Positions 33,533 to 41,647 of a DNA stretch of 51,321 nt are shown one piece after another. Under the pieces are notes generated by a model that had not been told where the DNA came from, searched no databases, and saw only the letters and a program-made list of their open reading frames with translations. Position 1 is the stretch's first letter, and each line of letters starts with the position of its first letter. The translations under genes were made by a program, and so were the position numbers. The stretch comes from Janthinobacterium sp. (GTDB lineage Bacteria > Pseudomonadota > Gammaproteobacteria > Burkholderiales > Burkholderiaceae_D). Location of the stretch: positions 1 to 51,321 of the forward strand of contig JANXSQ010000118.1 in NCBI GenBank assembly GCA_025356595.1, given 5' to 3'.

Positions 33533-35118
33533 GGCGCCGGCGCCGCGAAGCAGCGCTCGAATTGCAGGCTGAGCAGCTTGCGGTCTATCTTACCGTTCGG
33601 ATTGCGCGGCAGGCTGGCCTCGACCATGACGATTTTTTGCGGCAGCATGTAGGACGGCAGGTGCGGCTTGCAGGCGGCCAACAGCTCGCCCGCGCTCAGT
33701 TTCTGGCCCGGCCTGGCCAGCGCCACGACGACGATGGCCTGGCCCAGCGTCGGATGGTCGACGCCGATCGCCGCCGCCTCGACGATCTGTTCGCGCGCGT
33801 ACAGCACCTCCTCCACCTCGCTCGGGCTGACCCGGTAGCCGGAAGTCTTGATCATTTCGTCGTTGCGGCTGATGAAGTACAGGAAGCCCTCGGCGTCGCG
33901 GCGCACCGTGTCGCCCGACCAGACCGCCATTTCGTCCAGCGTCAGGCCACCGTGCGCCGAGCGGTAGGGCTTGAAGCGCTCGGCGGTGCGCCGCGCGTCG
34001 TTCCAGTAACCCAGCGAGACCAGCGCGCCGCGGTGCACCAGCTCGCCCGGCTCATCGACCGCGCAGGGGCTGCCGTCCGTACGCAGCACCAGCACCTCGG
34101 CGTTCGGGATCGCCTTGCCCATCGAGTCGGGGCGCCGCTCCAGTTCCTCCGGCGCCAGATAGGTGGAGCGGAAGGCCTCGGTCAAGCCGTACATCAGGAA
34201 GGGCCGCGCCCGCGGCAGCGCGGCGCGTAGCGCGGCCAGCGTGGCGCGCGGCATGGCGCCGCCGGAATTGGTCAGGTAGCGCAGCGTGCAGTCGTCCGGC
34301 CAGCGCAGCGCCGCCAGTTGCCGCCATAGGGGCGGCACAGCCGCCAGCCCCGTGATGCCCTCGGCGGCGACGGCGTCGAGCACGTCGCGCGGCAGCAGAT
34401 GGTTGATCAGCACCACTGCGGCGCCGACCCGGAACGCCGTGCTCAGCTGACTTAAGCCATAGTCGAAACTGAGCGGCAGCACCGCCAGGATGCGGTCGGC
34501 CGGCGTGTTCTCCAGATAGCCAGCGACGCTGACGGCGCCGGCCACCATGTTGCGGTGCGACAGCACCACGCCCTTGGGTTTGCCCGTGCTGCCGGAGGTG
34601 TACAGGATGGCCGCCATATCGCTGTCGATGACGCGGTGGCGCGGCTGCGGCGCGGCCAGCGCCAGCGCGGCGTCCCAGGCCTGCACGGCCACGCCGTCGA
34701 TGAGCGGCAGGGGCGCCGCGGCGGCGCCGGTCGCCAGCACCAGGCGCAGGTCGGGGCAGCCCGCCAGAACGGGCGCCAACAGGTGCAAGCGGTCGGCCGA
34801 CGTCACCAGCACGCGCACATTGCAGTCGGCCAGGATGTAGCCGACTTGCTCCGGCTTCAGCAGCGGATTGACGGGCACGAAGACGGCGCCGGCGGCGGCC
34901 GCGCCGAACATCGCCGCGACGTTCTCGACATTCTTCTCCAGGTACACGGCGAGCCGTTCGCCGCGCCCCAGCCCGCCGGCCAGCAAGGCGTCGGCGGCGC
35001 CGTGCACCAGGCGCGCCAGCGCCGCGTAGTCGAGGCGGCGCTGGCCGTACACCAGCGCCGGCGCGCTCGGCATCTGACGCGCGGAATGGAAGATGAAGTC
35101 GTGCAACAGTTCGCTCAT
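33529..35118 (-). CDS. Acyl-CoA ligase (AMP-forming), exosortase A-associated (TIGR03098 type)
   Basis: A 529-residue ANL-superfamily enzyme. The P-loop TSGSTGKPKG is at 174-183, the A5-like motif MYGLTEAFRST follows, and the C-terminal NGKIDRKLL carries the catalytic Lys510. It activates a carboxylate as acyl-adenylate and loads it onto CoA or a carrier protein; the ACP gene 2.7 kb away on the other strand is a plausible acceptor (inference). It is first gene of the minus-strand operon. The start at 35118 (MSELLHDFIFHS) is preferred because family similarity begins there and taggat precedes it. Confidence 0.89.
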   Translation of the reverse strand: MSELLHDFIFHSARQMPSAPALVYGQRRLDYAALARLVHGAADALLAGGLGRGERLAVYLEKNVENVAAMFGAAAAGAVFVPVNPLLKPEQVGYILADCNVRVLVTSADRLHLLAPVLAGCPDLRLVLATGAAAAPLPLIDGVAVQAWDAALALAAPQPRHRVIDSDMAAILYTSGSTGKPKGVVLSHRNMVAGAVSVAGYLENTPADRILAVLPLSFDYGLSQLSTAFRVGAAVVLINHLLPRDVLDAVAAEGITGLAAVPPLWRQLAALRWPDDCTLRYLTNSGGAMPRATLAALRAALPRARPFLMYGLTEAFRSTYLAPEELERRPDSMGKAIPNAEVLVLRTDGSPCAVDEPGELVHRGALVSLGYWNDARRTAERFKPYRSAHGGLTLDEMAVWSGDTVRRDAEGFLYFISRNDEMIKTSGYRVSPSEVEEVLYAREQIVEAAAIGVDHPTLGQAIVVVALARPGQKLSAGELLAACKPHLPSYMLPQKIVMVEASLPRNPNGKIDRKLLSLQFERCFAAPAP

Positions 35119-35215
35119 GGGTATCCTAAGCTGGTAAGCGGGCGCGCCCAGCGGAGCGGCCCGGAAAGAAACACGGTGATGCGGCGCGCCGGATGCGGCC
35201 CGGCCCTTCATTGTC

Positions 35216-35233
35216 AACGCATATTTTTGCGTT
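35216..35233. repeat. Dyad aacgca/tgcgtt in divergent spacer
   Basis: Perfect 6-base arms around a T-rich loop, about 100 bases before the ligase start on the minus strand. It lies within the expected leader or operator of the ligase operon. A TTGACA-like hexamer touches its left arm but has no matching -10. Confidence 0.35.
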
Positions 35234-35255
35234 CTTTACAACACTCAGCGCCTGA

Positions 35256-35288
35256 TTGATAGATACAATCTTAGCACTCTATTATCAA
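35256..35288. promoter_or_regulatory. Interleaved divergent promoters
   Basis: Plus strand: TTGATA (35256-35261), 18-base spacer, TATTAT (35280-35285), reading towards the O-ligase gene. Minus strand: TTGATA (35283-35288), 17-base spacer, TATCTA (35260-35265), reading towards the acyl-CoA ligase gene. Each -35 abuts the other's -10, so RNA polymerase could bind only one at a time. The surrounding 80 bases are the AT-richest part of the 297-base spacer. The plus-strand pair is the better match. Confidence 0.4.
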
Positions 35289-35415
35289 AGTTATTCAAAT
35301 GCTAGCTACTTTTTTTAGGCAATAGCAACATGGAGGCCGATGCCGCCTGCTATCGTGTTCCTGTATCCGAACCGGAAGCGCCCCGTCCGCCCCCTCTCAC
35401 CCTCCAGGATCCCGT

Positions 35416-36705
35416 ATGCGCGACATCATCATCTCGCTGATCGTTTTTGGTTCGCTTCCCTTCATTTTGAAGAAGCCGCATATCGGCGTCTTGATGTGGG
35501 TATGGATCAGCGTCATGAATCCGCACAGATTGAGCTGGGGTTTCGCCTACTCCTTCCCCTTCGCCGCCATCGTCGCCGCCACCACGCTCGCCAGCCTGCT
35601 CATCACCAGCAAGGAAAAGAAGCCGCCGGCGTCGGGGGAACTGTTCGTCTTGTGCGCCTTTTCCGCCTGGATGGTGGTCAGCACCATCTTTTCCCTCGAC
35701 CCGAGCGCCTCCTACACCATGCTGCAGCGGGTGCTGAAGATCATGCTGATGATCGTCGTCACGCTGACCTTGATCCGGAGCAAGGAACAGGTGCACCTGC
35801 TAATCTGGACGCTGGTGCTGTCGCTGGGCTATTTCGGCGTCAAGGGCGGCATCTTCACCATCGCCAGCGGCGGCAATTTCCGCGTCTGGGGGCCCGAGGG
35901 CAGTTTCATCGAGGGCAACAATGAGCTGGCGCTGGCCATCATCACCATCATGCCGATGCTGTACTACCTGCACCTGGAGAGCCGCCACAAATGGCTCAAC
36001 CGCGGCCTGATCGCGGCCATGCCCTTGTGCATGCTGGCCGCCCTCGGCTCGTATTCGCGCGGCGCGCTGCTGGCCATCGCGGCGATGGGCGCCTTCATGT
36101 GGATGAAGAGTCCCCGCAAGGCCATGCTGGGCGCGATCCTGGCGCTGCTGGTGCCGGCCGCCTTGCTGTTCATGCCCGCCCAGTGGGGCGAACGCATGGA
36201 CACCATCCACAGTTATCAGGAGGACTCGTCGGCGATGGGCCGCATCAACGCCTGGTCGATGACCTACAACCTGGCCAAGGACCGGCCCCTGGTGGGCGGC
36301 GGCTTCGAGATCTACGACGCCGCCACCTTCGCCCGCTACGCCCCCAATCCGAACGACATCCATGCCGCGCACAGCGTGTACTTCCAATGCCTGGGCGAGC
36401 ACGGCTTCGTCGGCCTGGGCCTGTATCTGCTGTTGATGCTGATGAGCTGGCGGCGCGCCAACTGGATCATCCGCAGCACCGACGGACGCGTGGAACTGGC
36501 CTGGGCCGGACGCCTGGCGCGCATGATACAGGTGAGCATGGTCGGTTTCGCCGTCGGCGGCGCCTTCCTCAGCCTGCTGTACTTCGACGTGCCGTACTAC
36601 CTGCTGGCCATCCTGCTGATCGTCGCCGCCCACGTGCGCCAGCAATTGCCCGCCTCCTCAGCGCCGGCCCGGCTGGGCGGCGTCGCGCCCGGGGCCCGTC
36701 CATGA
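35416..36705 (+). CDS. Putative O-glycosylation ligase/Wzy-like, exosortase A-associated (TIGR03097 type)
   Basis: A 429-residue inner-membrane protein with about ten hydrophobic segments. The O-antigen ligase/polymerase core includes SYSRGALLAIAAMGAF and, in the large periplasmic loop, GGGFEIYDAATFARYAPNP followed by HAAHSVYFQCLGEHGFVGLGL. Conserved GSYSRGA-type Arg and the His in HAAHS fit the WaaL/Wzy fold. It would polymerise the repeat unit or transfer glycan to a PEP-CTERM acceptor. It is first of a seven-gene plus-strand operon, followed by a deacetylase with ATGA overlap. Confidence 0.88.
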   Translation: MRDIIISLIVFGSLPFILKKPHIGVLMWVWISVMNPHRLSWGFAYSFPFAAIVAATTLASLLITSKEKKPPASGELFVLCAFSAWMVVSTIFSLDPSASYTMLQRVLKIMLMIVVTLTLIRSKEQVHLLIWTLVLSLGYFGVKGGIFTIASGGNFRVWGPEGSFIEGNNELALAIITIMPMLYYLHLESRHKWLNRGLIAAMPLCMLAALGSYSRGALLAIAAMGAFMWMKSPRKAMLGAILALLVPAALLFMPAQWGERMDTIHSYQEDSSAMGRINAWSMTYNLAKDRPLVGGGFEIYDAATFARYAPNPNDIHAAHSVYFQCLGEHGFVGLGLYLLLMLMSWRRANWIIRSTDGRVELAWAGRLARMIQVSMVGFAVGGAFLSLLYFDVPYYLLAILLIVAAHVRQQLPASSAPARLGGVAPGARP

Positions 36706-37688
36706 GCGCGCCGCGCGCCGACTGGTCCGCGCGGGCCGGCGCCACCCTGGTGCGCATGGCGGGCGCGGGCGGCATGCGCCGCCTCTCCATCCTCATCTAC
36801 CACCGCGTGCTGGCGCGCCCCGATCCTCTGTTCCCCGATGAAATCGACGCGCTGCGCTTCGACCAGCATCTGACGCAGTTGCGCCGCGGTTTCACGGTCC
36901 TGCCGCTGCGCGAGGCGGCGCGCCGCCTGCGCGAGGGCAGCCTGCCGGCGCGCGCCGCCTGCCTCACCTTCGACGACGGTTACGCCGACAACGCCGACAT
37001 CGCCCTGCCGATCCTGCTGCGCCACGGCATGCACGCGACCTTTTTCGTCGCCACCGGCTTCCTCAACGGCGGCCGCATGTGGAACGACACGGTGATCGAA
37101 TTGCTGCGCCGCGCGCCCGGCCCGCAGCTCGAACTCGACGCCTTGGGCTACGGCCGCTTTCCGCTGGGCGGCCCGGCGCAGCGCCAGGCCGCCATCCTGG
37201 CGCTGCTGGGCAAGCTGAAGTACCTAGAACTGGGCCGGCGCCAGCACGAGGTCGCGCGTCTGTGCCGCCATGTCGGCGTGGCGCTGCCGGACGACCTGAT
37301 GATGAGCGACGCCCAGGTGCGCGCCCTGCACGCGGCCGGCATGGAGATCGGCGCCCACACCGTGCGCCACCCTATTCTGGCGCGCCTGGAGCACGCCGCG
37401 GCGCGGCGCGAAATGGCCGACGGCAAGCGGGCCCTGGAGGCGCTAATCCAGGCGCCGGTGCGCCTGTTCGCCTATCCGAACGGCAAGCCGGGCCGGGATT
37501 ATCAGAGCGAGCACGTCGCCATCGCCCGGGAACTGGGTTTCGAGGCCGCCGTCTCGACCTCCTGGGGCGCCGCCAGCCGCGCCAGCGACCCTTACCAATT
37601 GCCCCGGTTCACGCCCTGGGACCGCGATCCCCTGTGGTTCATGCTGCGCATGGCGCGCAATCTGTACCGGCCCGGCGAGTGCGTCTGA
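36702..37688 (+). CDS. Polysaccharide deacetylase family protein
   Basis: A 328-residue NodB-fold protein: SILIYHRVLARPDPLF at the N-terminal side, the catalytic motif LTFDDGYADN, ATFFVATGFLNGGRMWND, and the metal-binding IGAHTVRHPIL. This is the branch often annotated beside exosortase A hydrolases. No signal peptide is evident, so it may act at the cytoplasmic face on lipid-linked sugar or on a carrier-bound product. The ATG at 36702 overlaps the ligase stop as ATGA. It is the third deacetylase of the locus and differs clearly in sequence from the other two. Confidence 0.87.
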   Translation: MSAPRADWSARAGATLVRMAGAGGMRRLSILIYHRVLARPDPLFPDEIDALRFDQHLTQLRRGFTVLPLREAARRLREGSLPARAACLTFDDGYADNADIALPILLRHGMHATFFVATGFLNGGRMWNDTVIELLRRAPGPQLELDALGYGRFPLGGPAQRQAAILALLGKLKYLELGRRQHEVARLCRHVGVALPDDLMMSDAQVRALHAAGMEIGAHTVRHPILARLEHAAARREMADGKRALEALIQAPVRLFAYPNGKPGRDYQSEHVAIARELGFEAAVSTSWGAASRASDPYQLPRFTPWDRDPLWFMLRMARNLYRPGECV

Positions 37689-37791
37689 TGGCATTGGCGA
37701 ACTTACAACAAAGCAGCCAAACGATGTTAGAATTAGAACAATTTCCAACGCCGCCGGCGCGCGGCAAGCAACCATCGACGGAGAAGCGAAC

Positions 37792-38040
37792 ATGCATGTA
37801 GCCGAAGTCAAGAACATCCTGGGCGAAGTACTCGGCTTGGGCCCGGCCGCCCAATCATTGAGCGCCGAGTCGGCCCTGCTGGGCAGCATCCCCGAGCTGG
37901 ACTCGATGGCGGTCGTGCAACTCATCACGGCGTTGGAGGAGCATTTCGGCATCAGCATCGAGGACGATGAAATCGGCGCCCGCCACTTCGCCACCGTTGG
38001 CAGCCTGGCCGACTTCATCGCGCAAAAAACGGCGCGATGA
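37792..38040 (+). CDS. Acyl carrier protein
   Basis: An 82-residue carrier protein with the phosphopantetheine site at Ser38 (IPELDSMAVVQL). It is acidic and helical, as expected for an ACP/PCP. It is followed immediately (ATGA overlap) by hydrolase 2, and the operon also encodes hydrolase 1; the divergent operon encodes the AMP-forming ligase. The set suggests carrier-bound synthesis of an acyl or aminoacyl group for polymer modification (inference). The 103-base spacer upstream is the only real gap in this operon and has a weak ribosome site (ggagaag). Confidence 0.9.
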   Translation: MHVAEVKNILGEVLGLGPAAQSLSAESALLGSIPELDSMAVVQLITALEEHFGISIEDDEIGARHFATVGSLADFIAQKTAR

Positions 38041-38885
38041 GCGCCTCCGCCGCAGCGGCGCCCCGGCCCTTCTTCCTGCCGGCCGCCGAGGGCCAGCGTT
38101 TCTGCCTGTACCACGCGGCGGCCGGCGACTGCCGCGGCGCGCTGCTGTATGTGCCGCCCTTCGGCGAGGAAATGCACAAGGCGCGGCGCATGGCGGCCTT
38201 GCAGGCGCGCGCGTTGGCCGCCAGCGGCATCGCCGTGCTGCAACTCGACCTGCACGGCTGCGGCGACAGCGCCGGGGAATTCCGCGAGGCCCGCTGGGAG
38301 ACCTGGCGCGACGACGTCGGCCTGGGCATGGACTGGCTGGCGGCGCGCTGCGGCGCCGGCGCCGGCCTGTGGGGCCTGCGCCTGGGCGCCCTGCTGGCGC
38401 TCGACTACGCCGCCCGCGCCGCGCTGAAACCGTCCCGCCTCATCCTCTGGCAACCGGTGCACAACGGCGCCGCCTTCCTGACCCAATTCCTGCGCCTGCG
38501 CACGGCCGGCGCCATGCTGGGCCAGCAGGCGCCGGCCGAGAACGGCACGGCGGCCCTGCGCGCGACGCTGCGCGCCGGCCAGACGGTCGAAGTGGCCGGT
38601 TATGAGCTGGCGCCGCCACTGGCGGCGGCGCTCGACGCGCTGGAACTGGCGCGACTGGCCGTGGACGACTGCCCGCTGCACTGGTTCGACATCGCGGCCG
38701 ACGCCGCCAGAGGCGTGGCGCCGGCCAGCGCCGCCGCGCTGCGCGACTGGGCCGCCCGCGGCGTGCACGCGCGGCACAGCCAACTATCCGGGCCGCCCTT
38801 CTGGGCCACGCAGGAAATCAGCGTCTGTCCCACTCTGCTGGCGGCCACCACCGCCCTGTTCAGCGGAGCCGCGCATGCTGTATGA
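38037..38885 (+). CDS. Exosortase A system-associated hydrolase 2 (alpha/beta fold)
   Basis: A 282-residue alpha/beta-hydrolase-fold protein of TIGR03101 type. The N-terminal strand region has LLYVPPFGEEMHKARRM, and LQLDLHGCGDSAG is a normal fold feature. At the nucleophile elbow it reads GLRLG (residues 113-117), so an Arg stands where Ser, Cys or Asp is expected. It may therefore not be a classic hydrolase; a binding or acyl-handling role next to the ACP is possible. It overlaps the ACP gene by 4 bases and hydrolase 1 by 11 bases. Confidence 0.86.
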   Translation: MSASAAAAPRPFFLPAAEGQRFCLYHAAAGDCRGALLYVPPFGEEMHKARRMAALQARALAASGIAVLQLDLHGCGDSAGEFREARWETWRDDVGLGMDWLAARCGAGAGLWGLRLGALLALDYAARAALKPSRLILWQPVHNGAAFLTQFLRLRTAGAMLGQQAPAENGTAALRATLRAGQTVEVAGYELAPPLAAALDALELARLAVDDCPLHWFDIAADAARGVAPASAAALRDWAARGVHARHSQLSGPPFWATQEISVCPTLLAATTALFSGAAHAV

Positions 38886-39711
38886 GGAACGCGCCCTGAG
38901 TTTCGCCTGCCACGGCGAGCAACTGATCGGCGTGCTCGCCTTGCCGCAGGAGCAGGCCGCGAAAGGCGTGCTGGTGGTGGTCGGCGGCCCGCAGTACCGG
39001 GCCGGTAGCCACCGCCAGTTCACCCTGCTGGCGCGCGGCCTGGCCGCGCAGGGCATCCCGGTGCTGCGCTTCGACTACCGCGGCATGGGCGACAGCGACG
39101 GCGCCGAGCGCGCCTTCGACGACGTCGGCGCGGACTTGCGCGCCGCCATTGACGCCTTCATGCGCGCCGCGCCGGGCCTGCGCGAGGTCGCCGTCTGGGG
39201 CCTGTGCGACGGCGCCTCGGCGGCCATGTTCTACGCGCCCCAGGACCCGCGCGTCAGCGGCCTGGCGCTGCTCAACCCCTGGGTGCGCAGCGCCGGAGGC
39301 CTGGCCCGCGCCACGGTGAAGCACTATTACGGCCGGCGCCTGCTGCAAGCCGAGCTGTGGGGCAAGATCCTGCGCGGCCGCTTCGCCTATCGCGCCGCCT
39401 TGGGCGAGATCGGCGCGACCGTCGCGACGCTGTTGCGGGGCGGCGGCGCGCCGCCCGAGGCGGCGCTGCCGGAGCGCCTGCGCGCCGCGCTGGCCGCCTT
39501 CGACGGCAGGGTGCTGCTGATACTCAGCGGCGCCGACCTGACGGCGCGCGAATTTTCCGACCTGGTCGCGGCCGACGCGGGCTGGCGGCGCCGGCTCGCC
39601 GCGCCGGGCGTGACGCGCCGCGAACTGCCCGGCGCCGACCACACTTTTTCCCGCCGGGTGTGGCGCGAACAAGTGGCCGACTGGACCGCCGCGTGGTTGC
39701 GCTCATGGTAG
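38875..39711 (+). CDS. Exosortase A system-associated hydrolase 1 (alpha/beta fold)
   Basis: A 278-residue alpha/beta hydrolase of TIGR03100 type. The nucleophile elbow is GLCDG with Cys111 in the catalytic position, as in dienelactone hydrolase-like enzymes. LILSGADLTARE and GADHTFSRRVW supply plausible Asp and His. VLRFDYRGMGDSDG is a typical fold strand. It could act as thioesterase or acyltransferase on carrier-bound intermediates (inference). It starts inside the hydrolase 2 gene and ends 7 bases inside the glycosyltransferase gene. Confidence 0.87.
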   Translation: MLYEERALSFACHGEQLIGVLALPQEQAAKGVLVVVGGPQYRAGSHRQFTLLARGLAAQGIPVLRFDYRGMGDSDGAERAFDDVGADLRAAIDAFMRAAPGLREVAVWGLCDGASAAMFYAPQDPRVSGLALLNPWVRSAGGLARATVKHYYGRRLLQAELWGKILRGRFAYRAALGEIGATVATLLRGGGAPPEAALPERLRAALAAFDGRVLLILSGADLTAREFSDLVAADAGWRRRLAAPGVTRRELPGADHTFSRRVWREQVADWTAAWLRSW

Positions 39712-40976
39712 CGCCGCGGCGGGTGCTGATGATCGCCTACCACTTCCCGCCCATGCGCGGCAGCAGCGGCGTGCAGCGCACGCTGAAGTTTTCCCAGTAC
39801 CTGCCGCAATCGGGCTGGCAGCCGTTGGTGCTGTCGGCGCACCGGCGCGCCTACGACAATCCCGGCGACGATCAGATGGCCGACATTCCGGCCGGCGTAC
39901 CGGTGCGGCGCGCCTTCGCCCTCGACAGCGGGCGCCATCTGGCCGTGCGCGGCCGCTACGCCGGCTTCCTGGCCCTGCCCGACCGCTGGGTCAGTTGGTG
40001 CCTGGGGGCCATCCCGGCCGGGCTGGCGCTGGCGCGCCGCCACCGCCCGCAAGTGATCTGGTCCACCTATCCGATCGCCACGGCGCACCTGATCGGCCTG
40101 GCGCTGCACAAATTGACGGGCTTGCCGTGGGTGGCCGACATGCGCGACCCGATGACCGACCTCGACTACCCCAGCGACCGCCTGACGCGCCGCCTCTACC
40201 TGTGGATAGAGCGGCGCGCCGTGCAGCACTGCGCGCGCCTGGTCTGCACCACACCGGGCGCGCTGGCGGACTATGCCCGGCGCTTCCCGCACATTCCGCG
40301 CGAGCGCTTCTGCCTGATCGAAAACGCCTACGACGAGGAAAACTTCAGCGCCGCCGAGGCGCTCGCCGCGCCGGCGCGCGCGGCCGGCGCGCCCTTCGTG
40401 CTGATACACAGCGGCGTGATCTACCCGTCCGAGCGCGACCCGCTGCCCCTGCTGGAGGCGCTGGCGGAGCTGCGCCGCCGCAAGCTGCTGGCTCCGGCCA
40501 GCTTCCAACTGCTGCTGCGCGCCACCGGCCACGACGACTATCTGCGCGCCTTGATAGACGAGCGCGGACTGGCCGACCTGGTCACGCTGGCGCCCCACCT
40601 GCCCTACCGGGCGGCGCTGGCGGAAATGCTGGCGGCCGACGGTTTGCTGATCTTGCAGGCGGCCAATTGCAACCGGCAGGTGCCGGCCAAGCTGTACGAA
40701 TACCTGCGCGCGCGCCGTCCCATCCTGGCCCTGACGGATGCGGCCGGCGACAGCGCCGCGACGCTGCGCAAGGCCGGCATCGACAGCATCGCGGCACTCG
40801 ACAACAAGGAGGACATCATGCAAGCACTGCTGCGTTTCCTGGCGCTGGCCGCGCGCGGCGCCGCGCCCCTGGCCAGCGCCGCGACGATACGCGCGCACTC
40901 GCGCCAGGCCCGCGCGCTGGAACTGGCCGCGCTGCTCGACGAGGTGGCGCTGCAGGCGCAAAGGGGGCGGCCGTGA
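39705..40976 (+). CDS. Glycosyltransferase of the ACP/hydrolase operon
   Basis: A 423-residue GT-B glycosyltransferase of the GT4-like type starting MIAYHFPPMRGSSGVQRTLK after a short leader. It has LPWVADMRDPMTDLDYP and a donor-site region ending VPAKLYEYLRARRPILALTD. Cytoplasmic. ATG 39705 overlaps the hydrolase 1 stop by 7 bases; GTG 39693 is an alternative. Its place in this operon rather than in the main glycosyltransferase operon suggests it acts late or adds a side group. Confidence 0.85.
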   Translation: MVAPRRVLMIAYHFPPMRGSSGVQRTLKFSQYLPQSGWQPLVLSAHRRAYDNPGDDQMADIPAGVPVRRAFALDSGRHLAVRGRYAGFLALPDRWVSWCLGAIPAGLALARRHRPQVIWSTYPIATAHLIGLALHKLTGLPWVADMRDPMTDLDYPSDRLTRRLYLWIERRAVQHCARLVCTTPGALADYARRFPHIPRERFCLIENAYDEENFSAAEALAAPARAAGAPFVLIHSGVIYPSERDPLPLLEALAELRRRKLLAPASFQLLLRATGHDDYLRALIDERGLADLVTLAPHLPYRAALAEMLAADGLLILQAANCNRQVPAKLYEYLRARRPILALTDAAGDSAATLRKAGIDSIAALDNKEDIMQALLRFLALAARGAAPLASAATIRAHSRQARALELAALLDEVALQAQRGRP

Positions 40977-41647
40977 GCGCCGGGCGGCGCGCGGCGGCGG
41001 GCGTCTGGCTGGCGCTGGCCTGCGCCCCCGCAGCCGGCGGCAACTACTGCGGCGAACTGGACAACGCCTTCGGCCCGTATGACTACCGCAGCCATCAGGG
41101 CGGCGACCTGCAGGTGGTCGAAAAACACCATTTCACCGAACAGGTGGCGGCCGGCGTGCGCGGCGAAACCGGCTATCTGGGCGGCGACCTTGATTACACC
41201 CTGCGCGCCTTCCCCAACCACGTCCCGGCGCTGCTGACCATGAGCCGTCTGGGATTGCAGGGCAAGAGCGCCACGGTGCGCGGGGCGCCGTTTCCCGTCG
41301 AATGCTACTTCGAACGGGCCCTGCGCTTCGCTCCCGACGACGCGGCCGTGCTCAGCGCCTACGCCAACTTCGCCCTGAAACAGGGGCGGCCCGAACAGGC
41401 GCTGCCCCTGTTTCAGCGCGCGGCGGCGCTGGAACCGGAAAACGCCGCCGTCAACTACAACATGGGACTGGCCTATCTGAAGCGGCGCGACTACGCCCAG
41501 GCCAATGTCTACGCGCAGAAGGCCTACGCGCTGGGCTTCCCCCTGCCCGGCCTGCGCAATCTGCTGCGCGCGGCCGGTCAGTGGCGCGAGGCGCCTGCCG
41601 CGCCGCCGCCGGCCGAATCGGCCGCCGCGGACTCAGGCGGCGGTTGA
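40973..41647 (+). CDS. TPR-containing exported protein
   Basis: A 224-residue protein with a signal peptide (cleavage near PAAGG), then NYCGELDNAFGPYDYRS and HFTEQVAAGVRGE, features seen in small TPR proteins of exosortase A loci. Two TPR units follow (PDDAAVLSAYANFALKQGRP and PENAAVNYNMGLAYLKRRDY). The C-terminal tail is Ala/Pro-rich. The start is GTG 40973 with GTGA overlap. The last 15 bases overlap the 3' end of prsR on the opposite strand, so the two transcripts are convergent and antisense at their ends. Confidence 0.82.
   Translation: MSAGRRAAAGVWLALACAPAAGGNYCGELDNAFGPYDYRSHQGGDLQVVEKHHFTEQVAAGVRGETGYLGGDLDYTLRAFPNHVPALLTMSRLGLQGKSATVRGAPFPVECYFERALRFAPDDAAVLSAYANFALKQGRPEQALPLFQRAAALEPENAAVNYNMGLAYLKRRDYAQANVYAQKAYALGFPLPGLRNLLRAAGQWREAPAAPPPAESAAADSGGG

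Noticed and set aside
37688..37801. 37-codon frame starting at the deacetylase stop (TGATG) and ending inside the ACP start
   Set aside because: The coupling is tempting, but the peptide has no recognisable feature, no signal sequence and low complexity; it may be leader DNA for the ACP gene. Conservation would be needed to accept it.
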